Positions 9,118 through 19,471 are shown, counted from the stretch's first letter. The stretch is DNA of 64,000 bases from Cyclobacteriaceae bacterium (GCA_016787565.1 JAEUUG010000015.1:338213-402212); one strand, 5' to 3'. The notes: generated from the letters alone by a model not told the origin. Made by a program: numbers and translations.

Positions 9118-9120
9118 GGG

Positions 9121-10197
9121 TTAATGCTTTATCGACTCGAAACTATCGGGATGATCCGTTTTTTCAGGTTTAACACGCGGCAATTTAAAACTAAATACCG
9201 AACCCTTTCCAGGTGTGCTTTCTACTTCAGCTTTTGTGCCGTGCCCCTCCAGAATATGTTTGACAATAGCAAGGCCAAGACCCGTTCCGCCTTTTTCTCT
9301 GCTTCTACTCTTGTCAACCCGATAAAACCGCTCAAATATCCTTGTAATGTGTTCAGATGGTATGCCTTCGCCAAAGTCCTTTACACTGGTTATCACGTTT
9401 TTCTTGACAATGTCAAAGATTACGATAACCTCCGAGTCTTCATACGAGTGTTTGATAGCGTTTGAGATGAGGTTGGTCATCACCTGACTGATGCGTTGCC
9501 AATCGGCATAGACCAAAACTTTATGAGGCGGGCCGTCAATTCGAAGTTTGACATCCTTTTTTTCTGCTTCCTCCTCAAACTGCTCGAAAACCTCTTCCGT
9601 TAGCTTGTACAAATCGATTGTCTCAAAGTGCATTTTGATCTGCCCTGTTTCAATATGCGACAGGGTCAACAAGTCCTGCACCAGTACATCGAGTCCATCC
9701 AGACTCTTGGCTGCTTTCTTCAGAAATTTGGTGCGCACCGTTTTATCATTCACAGCGCCATCGAGCAGCGTATGCACAAAACCCTGAGCAGCAAAAATAG
9801 GAGTCTTTAACTCATGTGATACATCAGCAATAAACTCCTTTCGAAAAGCCTCCAACTTCTTGAGTTCATCGATCTCCTTTTGTTTTAGATCCGCAAAGGA
9901 ATAGATTTCTTCATTGATGGTTTTCAATGGATTCAGTACGCCAGATTTCTGCTTATCAATACTGGAAAGTTCTTTCTTTTTTAGTTTACCAATGAGTTTA
10001 TAAATCTTATTGATCTCTCGAAAAATCAAAAATTCCAACACAATGAAGATGAGTAAATAGGAAACGGAAAATCCGATAAGGAAAGCTACCAGCAATGCAG
10101 TAGGGCCAACACTCTGAAAGAGTGATAAAAAAAGTGATGTAATCAGCGCAATGCAAAGTGCCAGCAATAATGCAAGCACCCGTGAGCTATAAACCAT
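9121..10197 (-). CDS. PhoR-like membrane sensor histidine kinase
   Basis: Inner-membrane kinase of 358 residues. Two membrane helices at about 6-30 and 34-58 leave almost no periplasmic loop, so the signal is probably sensed in the membrane or cytoplasm. A linker with coiled-coil character (about 65-120) replaces a PAS domain. HisKA carries His128 (ADVSHELKTPIFAA); HATPase shows the N box (LISNAIKHSYED), DFGEGIP, and GGTGLGLAIVKHI. It follows its cognate regulator by three bases. The pair resembles PhoB-PhoR but phosphate control is not shown by the sequence. Confidence 0.94.
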   Translation of the reverse strand: MVYSSRVLALLLALCIALITSLFLSLFQSVGPTALLVAFLIGFSVSYLLIFIVLEFLIFREINKIYKLIGKLKKKELSSIDKQKSGVLNPLKTINEEIYSFADLKQKEIDELKKLEAFRKEFIADVSHELKTPIFAAQGFVHTLLDGAVNDKTVRTKFLKKAAKSLDGLDVLVQDLLTLSHIETGQIKMHFETIDLYKLTEEVFEQFEEEAEKKDVKLRIDGPPHKVLVYADWQRISQVMTNLISNAIKHSYEDSEVIVIFDIVKKNVITSVKDFGEGIPSEHITRIFERFYRVDKSRSREKGGTGLGLAIVKHILEGHGTKAEVESTPGKGSVFSFKLPRVKPEKTDHPDSFESIKH

Positions 10198-10200
10198 GCC

Positions 10201-10890
10201 CTAATTTAAGCTGAATTTATATCCAACCCCTTTAACCGTGGTGATATAATCTTCGCCAATCTTCTCCCGAACTTTACGGATATGCACATCTACCGTTCGG
10301 GCCAGCACATAAACATCCGATCCCCATATATTTTGCAGGAGGTCTTCGCGGCTGAATACTTTATTGGGATTTTGGGCCAGGAAAAAAAGAAGTTCAAATT
10401 CCTTTTTGGGAAGGTTTATCTCCCTTCCATTTAATTTAATGGTATAACTGGTTCGATCAATCGTCAGATCGCCAACGGTGATCAGGCTGGTGGGCGAAGC
10501 CTTTTTCGAATCTCGTCTGAACATGGCATTAATGCGACTCATTAACGCCCTGGGCTTAATTGGTTTGGTGATATAATCATCAGCGCCAACATCAAATGCT
10601 GCTACTTCGGAGTACTCTTCTGAGCGAGCCGTAAGAAATACAATGAATGTCTTCTGCAGTTCCGGAATATCTCGTAAAAGCCTACAGGTTTCCACACCAT
10701 CCATCTTCGGCATCATAATATCAAGTAATACAAGATCTGGAGTGAACTTCTTGGCGATGTCAACAGCCCGCGCACCGTCTGAGGCAGTCTTTACATCGTA
10801 GCCGCTTTTCTCAAGGTTATACTTGAGTAATTCCAGTATTGGTTCTTCGTCATCCACTACAAGCACTTTGTGCGTTTGCTTGTTTCCCAT
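10201..10890 (-). CDS. OmpR/PhoB family response regulator
   Basis: DNA-binding response regulator: receiver domain with the phospho-acceptor in LLDIMMPKMDG and acidic pair VVDDEEP, then a winged-helix Trans_reg_C domain (LPKKEFELLFFLAQNPNKVF, and RTVDVHIRKVREKIG). An upstream ATG at 10908 is in frame and would add six residues (MSKYIP); I chose the ATG at 10890 because an exact minus-7 box lies at 10916-10923, so transcription would begin at about 10910. The kinase and pseudouridine synthase follow on the same strand. Confidence 0.93.
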   Translation of the reverse strand: MGNKQTHKVLVVDDEEPILELLKYNLEKSGYDVKTASDGARAVDIAKKFTPDLVLLDIMMPKMDGVETCRLLRDIPELQKTFIVFLTARSEEYSEVAAFDVGADDYITKPIKPRALMSRINAMFRRDSKKASPTSLITVGDLTIDRTSYTIKLNGREINLPKKEFELLFFLAQNPNKVFSREDLLQNIWGSDVYVLARTVDVHIRKVREKIGEDYITTVKGVGYKFSLN

Positions 10891-10915
10891 AGGTATGTAT
10901 TTGCTCAAAATTAGG

Positions 10916-10923
10916 CAGATAAA
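10916..10923 (-). promoter_or_regulatory. Minus-7 box of the response regulator operon
   Basis: TAATTTTG on the minus strand is an exact TAnnTTTG. No good TTG minus-33 partner is seen at the expected distance, so the call is tentative. Confidence 0.35.
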
Positions 10924-10970
10924 GAGTGTATTAAAAATGAACGAAGGTTTATTAACAATTCCTTAATGCA

Positions 10971-12023
10971 CTACAAAAACGGATATTTTTCACTCATGTG
11001 CCGAATATAGCCTTTCAGGTCTTCATGAAACACATCCTGGTACTCTGACCAAAAGTCTGTCTGTCTGGATTGGTATCGTCTGAAATTCATAAAGTAGGCA
11101 TTGTTGGGAAGTTTGTCTTTAAACCGTGAAGATGGTTTATACTTCACGGTACTGAGGGAGAGTGTATCCAACGAAGTGACGATATGTTGAATCCAAATTT
11201 TCTTCTTTCTTAGTTTCCCTGCGCGGTCCTCGCTAGCTTGAAAAGACGCATACAAACTATCAAGCGTTTCAGTTCCGCGCAGCATGTGATCAACATATTT
11301 CAGGTAATCCACATCTTCGTAGATGTAATCCTGATAGGCTGGTGAACCCGGACCATAGAGATGAACGAGGAATTTCTCGGCTCCCCGATCGCCAATGAAG
11401 GTGGCGAGGTTCTCATTAAAATCAATACTGTCTTTAACAAAAATGGTAGCGTGTACCATCTCATGAATAATCAGGTTGGCAAGATCGCCAATGCTTCGCT
11501 CCAGCATTTTACTGAGAATGGGATCTGTAAACCACCCCAGCGTTGACCAGCCGCCCGGATTACGGATGCTGACATCCCATCCGTCCTTCTCCAATTCTTC
11601 TTTTAAAGCAATGGCCTTTTCTTTTTTAAAAAAACCTTTGTAGGGCACATCGCCAAGGATGGGAAACGTCCATTGTTTTGGTTTTAGCTTAAATGGCTCG
11701 CAGGCGGTAACAACCCACATTATCTCTTGTCCCTGCTGATCATACATCGTTTTATAGTTTCGGGTATCTTTCAACCCAAGGGAGTCGATGGCATATTGGC
11801 GTACTTGTTCAATTAGCCTCAGCTTGACTTTTAATGAATCCGCGAACGCAGGATCCTCCAGAAATTTTTCTATGGGCTTTGCATTCCAGATGATCCTAAG
11901 CTGGCCCCAACCCTGGCCTAAACCATAACCCAACAGATCGCGGTAAACGATACTCAAAACCACTACCCCACCCAGCAAAACCAACAAAACCCGTTTCACA
12001 TTTTTCCAGATTGATCTACGCAT
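10971..12023 (-). CDS. Predicted zinc aminopeptidase (PF10023 type)
   Basis: A 350-residue protein matching the bacterial 'putative aminopeptidase' family. One N-terminal membrane helix (about 10-30) anchors it, with the catalytic part facing the periplasm. The metal site is visible: HEMVHATIF (an HExxH-like HEMVH motif, near 188-196), followed about 14 residues later by NENLATFIG, which supplies the third ligand. The FKLKPKQWTFPILGDVPYKGF segment is also typical of the family. It is unlinked to the two-component operon, whose promoter lies just downstream. Substrate unknown. Confidence 0.82.
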   Translation of the reverse strand: MRRSIWKNVKRVLLVLLGGVVVLSIVYRDLLGYGLGQGWGQLRIIWNAKPIEKFLEDPAFADSLKVKLRLIEQVRQYAIDSLGLKDTRNYKTMYDQQGQEIMWVVTACEPFKLKPKQWTFPILGDVPYKGFFKKEKAIALKEELEKDGWDVSIRNPGGWSTLGWFTDPILSKMLERSIGDLANLIIHEMVHATIFVKDSIDFNENLATFIGDRGAEKFLVHLYGPGSPAYQDYIYEDVDYLKYVDHMLRGTETLDSLYASFQASEDRAGKLRKKKIWIQHIVTSLDTLSLSTVKYKPSSRFKDKLPNNAYFMNFRRYQSRQTDFWSEYQDVFHEDLKGYIRHMSEKYPFL

Positions 12024-12185
12024 ACCAACGTTTTCCTATAGTATTACGCAGCAAAGTAAAGCAATTTGAAGAGCGAACAACAACTGACAATTATTGTCGC
12101 AACCCGATTCTTCAATTTGTTTTTGGAGAGTGATGTCGTAATTTCAGCCCGTTAATAATTTGATATAACAAACGAACAAGAAGAT

Positions 12186-13214
12186 ATGAGTGACGCGAAA
12201 GAAAAACTGAAAGCGCTTCAACTGACCATCGATAAGTTGGAAAAGACCTATGGAAAGGGCACCGTGATGAAGTTGAGTGATGAAAAAGTGATGGATGTGC
12301 CGGCCATTTCCACAGGCTCATTGGGATTGGATATAGCACTGGGTATTGGCGGTATTCCGCGCGGCAGGGTAACTGAAATTTACGGACCTGAGTCTTCCGG
12401 AAAAACTACCCTTACGCTTCATTGCATTGCTGAAGCGCAAAAGAAAGGTGGCATGGCAGCCTTTATTGACGCGGAACATGCCTTTGATAAATCCTATGCG
12501 GAGAAGTTAGGTATTGACACCGAAAATCTATTGATCTCCCAACCCGACAATGGTGAGCAGGCATTGGAAATTGCTGATCACCTGATCCGCTCCGGAGCTA
12601 TTGATATTATTGTGATCGACTCTGTAGCAGCGTTAGTTCCCAAGAGCGAACTCGAAGGTGAAATGGGTGACAGTAAAATGGGTTTACATGCCCGCCTGAT
12701 GTCACAGGCGTTGCGTAAACTCACCGGAACAATTAGTAAAACAGGATGTGCCTGTATCTTCATCAACCAATTACGTGAAAAGATCGGGGTGATGTTTGGT
12801 AATCCGGAAACAACAACCGGTGGTAATGCGCTGAAATTCTATGCTTCTGTTCGATTGGACATCCGCAGGATTGGCCAGATTAAAGAATCTGCTGATGACA
12901 TTACCGGGAACCGTGTGAAGGTAAAAGTCGTCAAGAACAAAGTAGCACCACCTTTCAAAGTGGTGGAGTTTGATATCATGTATGGACGAGGAATTTCAAA
13001 GTCAGGTGAAATTGTTGATCTGGGTGTTGAACTTGAAGTAATTCAAAAATCCGGTTCATGGTTCTCGTATAGCGGTAACAAATTAGGGCAAGGCCGTGAT
13101 GCTGTAAAACAATTAATTGAAGATAATCCTGAACTGATGGAAGAACTGGAGAAAAAGATCAAGGATAAAATTTCGGGTGGCGATAAAAAAGTGCTGGAAG
13201 AAAAAGAAGCGTAA
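12186..13214 (+). CDS. recA: Recombinase A
   Basis: ATP-dependent strand-exchange protein and LexA coprotease, 342 residues. Walker A GPESSGKT at 67-74, Walker B ([14 protein letters not shown], about 139-152), the L2 loop with [19 protein letters not shown], and the MGRGIS-like segment ([10 protein letters not shown]) are all present. The C-terminus is acidic and lysine-rich. No LexA operator of a known type is evident upstream, which fits the absence of LexA in many Cytophagales. It has its own terminator. Confidence 0.99.
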   Translation: MSDAKEKLKALQLTIDKLEKTYGKGTVMKLSDEKVMDVPAISTGSLGLDIALGIGGIPRGRVTEIYGPESSGKTTLTLHCIAEAQKKGGMAAFIDAEHAFDKSYAEKLGIDTENLLISQPDNGEQALEIADHLIRSGAIDIIVIDSVAALVPKSELEGEMGDSKMGLHARLMSQALRKLTGTISKTGCACIFINQLREKIGVMFGNPETTTGGNALKFYASVRLDIRRIGQIKESADDITGNRVKVKVVKNKVAPPFKVVEFDIMYGRGISKSGEIVDLGVELEVIQKSGSWFSYSGNKLGQGRDAVKQLIEDNPELMEELEKKIKDKISGGDKKVLEEKEA

Positions 13215-13249
13215 GCATTATTTTCACCACTCTCTCTCATACATACATG

Positions 13250-13270
13250 GGCTGTTTCAAAAGAACAGCC
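13250..13270 (+). terminator. recA terminator
   Basis: Stem GGCTGTT (13250-13256) / AACAGCC (13264-13270), 7-base loop, followed by TTTTGTTTTTTT. It also lies 21 bases beyond the stop of the convergent permease gene. Confidence 0.88.
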
Positions 13271-13291
13271 TTTTGTTTTTTTATCGCTATA

Positions 13292-14503
13292 CTATTCATG
13301 CCGTATAGCTTCTACCGGGTCAAGCCTAGATGCCCGTATCGCAGGATAGGTACCGAAAATTATCCCCACCAATACGGCAATGAATGAGATGATTAAAAAG
13401 GTATTGAACGTATACGCAGCCTGAAAGGGAACCTTAGTAATTGCTTTAACAATTGGTATTGCCGCCATGGTAAAAAGTGTTCCCAAAATAAGCCCAAGTA
13501 AACTTCCAAAAGCCGAAACTGTAATCGATTCTGAAAGGAATAATAAAATAATATCCCGTCTGTTCGCTCCTACTGCCTTTCGAATACCAATCTCAGCCGT
13601 GCGTTCTGTAACTGAAATTAACAATACGTTCATAACACCAACCCCTCCAACAATTACTGAGATGCCAACAATCAAGCCCATAATAATCCGGAATAGCTTG
13701 ATACCTTTTGTTGCCTGTTCGATGCGCAGCTCGTTTGTTGTGATTTTAAAATCGTGTTGACCTGAAAATTTTTTATCCAGATAGACCTTGACTTCCTCTT
13801 TTAGCAAGACCACATCTTCTACGTTAGTAGCTTCCACTATTAACTTTGGTGGACTGCTTTTGATAGCCTCTGTCGCTAACAAAGTAAAAGGAAAAAATAA
13901 CTCAGGGCCTTGCGCATGTTGAAGCCTGATAACCCCGATGATTGTCAGTTCCCTATCGGCTAACTTTATTTTTTTGCCAACAATATTTTGCACTCCTGCT
14001 GCTCCGGTAAAAATTCTGGCGAGTGATTCTGTCACTACTCCCACTGGATTTGTACTATCCGCTTGATCAAGGGTTCGTCCAGCCAATACCGTGTCCGCCT
14101 CTAGCCCCACAACCGCAGTTGTATAACCCGCAGCTTTTATTGTATCATCGGCTATTGTTAGTTCACGCGCCTCCCGTACAAACATGTAGCACGTTGCTGG
14201 TCGGCTCAAATTGGATTGAATTTTTTCAAAGTCGCTATGCTGCAAAAACGTTACGGAGTCTTTCCGAATTGTAATCGCATTGACGCGCTTATATAACTCA
14301 GCATCCACCGAGATCATATTCAAGTTTGTAGTCGTTGAAATCTGTTGCTTAGCAAACTCCTCCATTCCATCAATCAGGGAGAGAATAGACACCAACGCTG
14401 CCACGCCAATCACAATGCCGAGAACAGAAAGAATTGTATGGAAAAAATTAGCACGGATATTCTGCAACGCCAGCAAAAACGATTGGGCTACTCGAAGGAT
14501 CAT
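13292..14503 (-). CDS. MacB/FtsX-type ABC transporter permease
   Basis: Inner-membrane protein of 403 residues with the MacB topology: one N-terminal helix (about 18-42, with the ANFFHTILSVLGIVIGVAAL signature), a large periplasmic MacB_PCD domain (45-255), and three C-terminal helices (about 275-395) forming the FtsX domain (ISVTERTAEIGIRKAVGAN). Such proteins couple a cytoplasmic ATPase to outer-membrane or periplasmic events rather than classical substrate passage. No ATPase gene is adjacent. A second, related permease lies at 18010, beyond the amidohydrolase gene. Confidence 0.92.
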   Translation of the reverse strand: MILRVAQSFLLALQNIRANFFHTILSVLGIVIGVAALVSILSLIDGMEEFAKQQISTTTNLNMISVDAELYKRVNAITIRKDSVTFLQHSDFEKIQSNLSRPATCYMFVREARELTIADDTIKAAGYTTAVVGLEADTVLAGRTLDQADSTNPVGVVTESLARIFTGAAGVQNIVGKKIKLADRELTIIGVIRLQHAQGPELFFPFTLLATEAIKSSPPKLIVEATNVEDVVLLKEEVKVYLDKKFSGQHDFKITTNELRIEQATKGIKLFRIIMGLIVGISVIVGGVGVMNVLLISVTERTAEIGIRKAVGANRRDIILLFLSESITVSAFGSLLGLILGTLFTMAAIPIVKAITKVPFQAAYTFNTFLIISFIAVLVGIIFGTYPAIRASRLDPVEAIRHE

Positions 14504-14640
14504 AAGAATCGTTTGAAATATATGGTATAGACTAATTTAACCCTTGTTTTGTTACAAAGGGATTTCTATATCGTTACAAAATGCCCCGCACAATTTGATG
14601 TGCCCTGATAAGAATGTGTCGTAGAACAATCTTCCAATTA

Positions 14641-17600
14641 TTAATCTTGATGAAAACCAAAACAACTGCAATGCATGTGCTGGAAACTTTGTGATTCTTC
14701 ATGCCACGGAAAGTTCTGGTTATAGCCATTCTGCTCCCAAAAAAAAGATGACCGCTTTCGATCATAATTACCAATCTCATTCAGTGTAGCAGCCTCATAC
14801 ATTCTTCCATTCACCATCGTGTATACCACAGAATTTGAGTTTTGGATATTCTCCAACGGATTTTGATCCAATACGACAAGATCGGCCAGCTTTCCAACTT
14901 TCAATGAACCAATCTGTTCATTCATCCCAAGATAATGGGCTCCGTTTATAGTAGCGCTGCGCAGCGCTTCATGATTGCTCATTCCTCCCTGCGCCAGCAT
15001 CCAAAGTTCCCAATGTGCACCTAGTCCTTGTAATTGCCCGTGTGCACCAAGGTTTACTTTTACACCGGCATCGCTAAGCGCTTTGCAATCCTGAGAAACA
15101 AGTATATGTCCGTTCTCATATTCTTTTTCCGGTGCCATGGTGCGGTGACGGCTCCTGCTATCAATGATAGCACGGGGAGTAAATGCCAACAACTTTTCAT
15201 TCTCCCACACATTCGTGTGCTGATACCAATAGTTCTCACCATTCAGTCCACCATAATTTACAATCAGTGTAGGGGTATAACCAGTCTTGCTGTTACTCCA
15301 TAATGTGATGACATCTTTATAAACAGACGTCACCGGAATATTATGCTCAATACCGGTATGACCATCCATGATCATCGACATATTATGATAAAAGGTTGAT
15401 CCCCCTTCCGGCACAACCTGAATGCCAAGTTCGCGTGATGCCTGAATAACTTGCTGACGTTGTTCCCGTCTTGGCTGGTTATAACTCTTCACCGAAAAAG
15501 CACCAAACGCTTTGGTTCTTCGAATGGCACTTCGGGCATCGTTCACGTTGTTGATAACGGCCTTGAAATCGCCATCCGCACCATAGAGAATAATTCCGGT
15601 TGAAAAAATGCGAGGACCAACCATCTTACCCGCCTTAATCATTTCACTCTGACTGAAAATCATTTCTGAATTTGACGAAGGATCATGCGCGGATGTAACC
15701 CCATAGGCAAGGTTTGCATAATATTCCCACTGCTTCTGAGGACTTAGGCCATACCGGAAATTGCCCAAGTGAGCATGAACATCAACCAGTCCGGGTATGA
15801 TTGTTTTGCCCTTTACATCATATAGTTTTGCTCCCGCTGGTATTGGAACATCGCTGTTCTTGCCAATCGCTTCGATTTTATTTTTAAAAATGATCAATGT
15901 ACCATCCTCAATAACTTCCTGGCCTTCCATGGAAATAATGCGTGCACCGCGCAACACAATTCTGCCTTCTGGTACGTCTGCTTTTACAGCAAGATTAATT
16001 TTCACACCAACGGAATCTATGGGCGGAATGGTATCCGGGGCCCTATCCAGAAATTTAAAACGATTCTTCAGATCATTGGAAAAATATTCATCGCCCAATG
16101 TCCAGAAAATGCGCTTGCTATCGGCAGACCAATGAAGGTTGATTCCCGCATCGCGGGAAATCTGACTAACGGGAAAACTGTTTGTTTTGGAATCAAGATC
16201 AATAGTCTGACCGATTTGTGGCATAGTGGCTACAAACGCCTGATGAAGTTGTGTGAAGGCAACCCATTTATCATCGGGGCTAGGTACGAGGCGATTCGCA
16301 TATTTCGATGTGAGGATGGTGCGCTCATCACTGCCATCAGTCTTCACACTCTTTAATGTTTTGGTGAGATTACCAAAGAAATATCCACCGGTTTGAAAGT
16401 AGATGCGTGAACCGTCACGATTGAATTTTGGATACGCCCCATCATTTTTAACCTTGATCATCTCACCACCTTTTGAAGGCATCCAATAAATTCCGGGTTC
16501 TTTCGTGTTCGTGAACCCCTGGTGTGTATTTCCACCCTCGCGCACAAAAACAATTTTTGATCCATCCGGAGAAAAAGATGGCGTCCTGTATATTGATTGT
16601 TGTGACGTGATCTTCACCGGCTTCACATCTTTTGCCTTCATATTCAGCCGAACGATTGCACCTGAACTCACATCATTCCAGGTAGCGAAAACGATTTCAT
16701 TTCCATCCGGAGAAAAGCTGGGTTCGAATTCAAAATCGGATGAGTTGGTTACACGAACGGGAGTACCGTTTGGAATACTTTTCTTCCACAAATAACCCAT
16801 GGCGTTGAACACAATCATTTTGCCATCTGGTGAGGTTACTGCATGGCGGATGACTTTACTAGTAAAAGATTCCGTGAAGGCTTCATTTTTAAAGTGCAAT
16901 GCGTCTGCAATCTTTATAGTAGTATTTACCTGAATGGGAATATCGGTTACTTGCAATGTATTGACATCAATTTTTTTAATTTTCCCTTTCGACCATATGA
17001 CAATTGCAGCGTTATCGGGCATCCAGTTAAATCCGGTATACGCACCGAATATCGCCCAAGCCTCAATCTGATCTTTACTCAGATTATCATACAATGGTTT
17101 TTCCGCTCCGGTCTGCAGATCGTGTACAAACAAAACTGTTTTCTCACGAACACGTTTTACAAAAGCAAGTTTCTTTCCATCGCGGGATACTTGCGGACGG
17201 AATGCACTACCCGGACCGCCTGTAATTTCCTGAATGTCGCCTGTCGTCAGATCGTATCGCTTGATAACATAAATCTGAGAATTGGGATCTTTGTTGTACT
17301 GAAAGAAACCACCGGGGTAAACATCTTCGCTGTAATACAAATACTTTCCATCAGGCGAGAGACTTGGTTCATTCACATCCTGCTGATCATTCTTTCGTTT
17401 GGTAAGTTGAATGCCACTTCCTCCGGTTACATGATACATCCACATTTCTCCAGCGCCCAGAGAACGCTGGGAAGTAAAGTGTTTTCGTGCAATAAGGTAA
17501 TTGCCATCGGGTGTCCAGATGGCGTTGTTCAACAGGCGAAAATCCTCTTTCGTTACCTGTCGTGGTTCTTTACCGTCCCGCTTCATTACCCAGATATTAT

Positions 17601-17925
17601 CACCACCACCTGCATCACTGGTGAAGGAAATAAATTTTCCGTCAGGACTAAACCGGGGCTGGATTTCAAACGGCAATCCGGTGCGAAGTGGTTGTGCCTC
17701 ACCACCGTTGATGGACACTTTGTAGATATCACCCAGCATATCAAAAACAATCTCTTTACCATCCGGACTAACATCGATATTCATCCAGGTGCCTTCGGTA
17801 GTCGAAAGTTTTACTTCTTTAAAGCTCCAGTTTCCGGGAGGATTGGAAACATCCCATTTCTTTTCCTGTGCCTCACTCAAAGCAATCAGGCCTGCTGCCA
17901 ATAGCACGGTAAAAAGTATGCGCAT
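14641..17925 (-). CDS. Secreted TolB-propeller amidohydrolase
   Basis: An exported protein of 1094 residues with a cleavable signal peptide (about 1-19, ending SEA). Residues 20-630 hold repeated PD40/TolB-like blades (many copies of the pattern SPDGK.I.F), and about 660-1060 form an amidohydrolase-superfamily metal hydrolase: VDVHAH (about 714-720) gives the HxH metal pair, TSAHDPSS and EHNIPVT follow, and GKLADLVVLDQNPLENI closes the barrel-sandwich domain. The tail carries a His/Cys cluster (HMHCSCFGFH) that could bind metal. Related proteins are annotated as imidazolonepropionase- or prolidase-like peptidases; the real substrate is unknown. It sits between two ABC permeases on the same strand. 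Confidence 0.9.
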   Translation of the reverse strand: MRILFTVLLAAGLIALSEAQEKKWDVSNPPGNWSFKEVKLSTTEGTWMNIDVSPDGKEIVFDMLGDIYKVSINGGEAQPLRTGLPFEIQPRFSPDGKFISFTSDAGGGDNIWVMKRDGKEPRQVTKEDFRLLNNAIWTPDGNYLIARKHFTSQRSLGAGEMWMYHVTGGSGIQLTKRKNDQQDVNEPSLSPDGKYLYYSEDVYPGGFFQYNKDPNSQIYVIKRYDLTTGDIQEITGGPGSAFRPQVSRDGKKLAFVKRVREKTVLFVHDLQTGAEKPLYDNLSKDQIEAWAIFGAYTGFNWMPDNAAIVIWSKGKIKKIDVNTLQVTDIPIQVNTTIKIADALHFKNEAFTESFTSKVIRHAVTSPDGKMIVFNAMGYLWKKSIPNGTPVRVTNSSDFEFEPSFSPDGNEIVFATWNDVSSGAIVRLNMKAKDVKPVKITSQQSIYRTPSFSPDGSKIVFVREGGNTHQGFTNTKEPGIYWMPSKGGEMIKVKNDGAYPKFNRDGSRIYFQTGGYFFGNLTKTLKSVKTDGSDERTILTSKYANRLVPSPDDKWVAFTQLHQAFVATMPQIGQTIDLDSKTNSFPVSQISRDAGINLHWSADSKRIFWTLGDEYFSNDLKNRFKFLDRAPDTIPPIDSVGVKINLAVKADVPEGRIVLRGARIISMEGQEVIEDGTLIIFKNKIEAIGKNSDVPIPAGAKLYDVKGKTIIPGLVDVHAHLGNFRYGLSPQKQWEYYANLAYGVTSAHDPSSNSEMIFSQSEMIKAGKMVGPRIFSTGIILYGADGDFKAVINNVNDARSAIRRTKAFGAFSVKSYNQPRREQRQQVIQASRELGIQVVPEGGSTFYHNMSMIMDGHTGIEHNIPVTSVYKDVITLWSNSKTGYTPTLIVNYGGLNGENYWYQHTNVWENEKLLAFTPRAIIDSRSRHRTMAPEKEYENGHILVSQDCKALSDAGVKVNLGAHGQLQGLGAHWELWMLAQGGMSNHEALRSATINGAHYLGMNEQIGSLKVGKLADLVVLDQNPLENIQNSNSVVYTMVNGRMYEAATLNEIGNYDRKRSSFFWEQNGYNQNFPWHEESQSFQHMHCSCFGFHQD

Positions 17926-18009
17926 ATCAAATTCGTTAGGTTAACAATTCGAAAGTAAAAAAGGTCACAGAATAATCCGTGACCTTTCATCAAATCATCG
18001 TAGCCACAC

Positions 18010-19272
18010 CTATGTAGCGCGAATGGCAATAACGGGATCTAATCGAGCCGCCATGGCAGCAGGTACAATACCGGAAACTAGTCCGATAGCTGAGGAGACA
18101 CCCAGACCCAATGCAATATTCTTTACGGTTAGGGTAACCACGAGACTTCCCATGGGAATAAACGTGATCAAGTACACCAGGAATAAACCAGCCATTCCAC
18201 CAATCAGGCTGAGGAAAATTGCTTCAAACAAAAATTGAAACAGAACAAAGTAATTCTTGGCACCGAGTGATTTCTGTAACCCGATCACACTCGTTCGTTC
18301 TTTCACGGAAACAAACATGATGTTGGCAATTCCGAAACCGCCAACCAAAATAGAAAACCCGCCAATGATCCATCCTGCAAAACTGAGTATATCGAAGACA
18401 CCACTGACCAAACTCATAAAGGCTTCAGGACGATTCAGAGCAAAATTATCCTTTTCGTTAGGCTTTAATCCCCTGCGCACGCGCAGCAGTCCGCGGATTT
18501 CATTTTCAAGTTCAACCAAACCAATATCAGATTCTACACCTTTTACACCAATATCTGATCCTAGTTCATTCCACCGGCCAGAGCCGGTTTGAAATAACTT
18601 GCGAAAAGACTGATACGGTATGATGACATTGAAATCATTCGTGGTTTTACCCAAAAAACTCTGGCCTTCTCGCTTGATCACACCCACCACAACATAGCGA
18701 AGATTACGAATCTTTACATGTTTCCCGATGGCTTCTTCTCCATTCGGAAAGAGCGCCTGTGCCACTTCAAAACCCAATACGGCTACATTTCTTCCGCCTT
18801 CAATTTCATCAAGCGTCATGTAACGACCCAGCTCTACGTTGATCTCAAATAGCTGATCATAATTTTGCGATCCTCCAATCAATTGCACTTGCCCGATACT
18901 ATTGCTTTCACGTTTGATAACCTGTCCACCCCGATCGGCAAATACCGCTATGTTAGAGCTGTTTTTAAGGGTGGACTGCAGGAATTTAAACTCATTATAG
19001 GATGGATTCGGTCGATTCCAATATTCCCACCATTTGAACTCTTCACCTTGGCCAGGGAAAGGCCACTTGCCCACATAAATCACACCCGACCCTAAAAAAC
19101 TTAGACTATCCTTGATGTTTTTCTCTAATGAATCGACAATCGTTAAGACCGCAACAATGGCGAAAATACCCACCGTAACTCCTAATAAGGAAAGGATAGT
19201 TCGCAACAAATTTGATTTGAGCGCCCTCCAGGCAAATCGGAAACTCTCGTAAATCTGACGTAATGTATACAT
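18010..19272 (-). CDS. MacB/FtsX-type ABC transporter permease
   Basis: Permease of 420 residues with one N-terminal helix (about 20-48, RTILSLLGVTVGIFAIVAVL), a periplasmic MacB_PCD domain (50-270) and three C-terminal helices (about 295-410, with the FtsX motif SVKERTSVIGLQKSLGAKN). It resembles the gene at 13292 in architecture but differs in sequence, so it is probably an old paralogue. It lies 84 bases upstream of the amidohydrolase gene and may be cotranscribed with it. No ATPase subunit is present in the window. Confidence 0.92.
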   Translation of the reverse strand: MYTLRQIYESFRFAWRALKSNLLRTILSLLGVTVGIFAIVAVLTIVDSLEKNIKDSLSFLGSGVIYVGKWPFPGQGEEFKWWEYWNRPNPSYNEFKFLQSTLKNSSNIAVFADRGGQVIKRESNSIGQVQLIGGSQNYDQLFEINVELGRYMTLDEIEGGRNVAVLGFEVAQALFPNGEEAIGKHVKIRNLRYVVVGVIKREGQSFLGKTTNDFNVIIPYQSFRKLFQTGSGRWNELGSDIGVKGVESDIGLVELENEIRGLLRVRRGLKPNEKDNFALNRPEAFMSLVSGVFDILSFAGWIIGGFSILVGGFGIANIMFVSVKERTSVIGLQKSLGAKNYFVLFQFLFEAIFLSLIGGMAGLFLVYLITFIPMGSLVVTLTVKNIALGLGVSSAIGLVSGIVPAAMAARLDPVIAIRAT

Positions 19273-19388
19273 CGCTAGGGTTTAAAACTGTGAATCCGAA
19301 GGTTAGTCGGTAACTCCAAACGTAAATTACTCTCTTACAGACTTAAAAAAACGATTTTTTGTTACACTTTTTAAAAAAAACGGGGTCA

Positions 19389-19422
19389 TTTGTCGCAAAC
19401 GCCATTTGTCACCTTATTTTTG
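19389..19422 (+). promoter_or_regulatory. queA promoter
   Basis: TTTG at 19389-19392, a 22-base gap and an exact TAnnTTTG box (TATTTTTG, 19415-19422), 49 bases before the queA ATG. Confidence 0.55.
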
Positions 19423-19471
19423 CAACCGCTTAAAAATTTACCCTTTCATGGGAATACTTTGTCCATAAAAT

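Noticed and set aside
12024..12185. LexA/SOS box before recA
   Set aside because: No palindrome of a known LexA type could be found, and many Cytophagales lack LexA.
16843..17904. A 353-residue open frame on the plus strand inside the amidohydrolase gene
   Set aside because: It is antisense to a well-supported 1094-residue protein with signal peptide, propeller blades and metal motifs; its translation is Cys/Ile/Phe-rich and matches no family.
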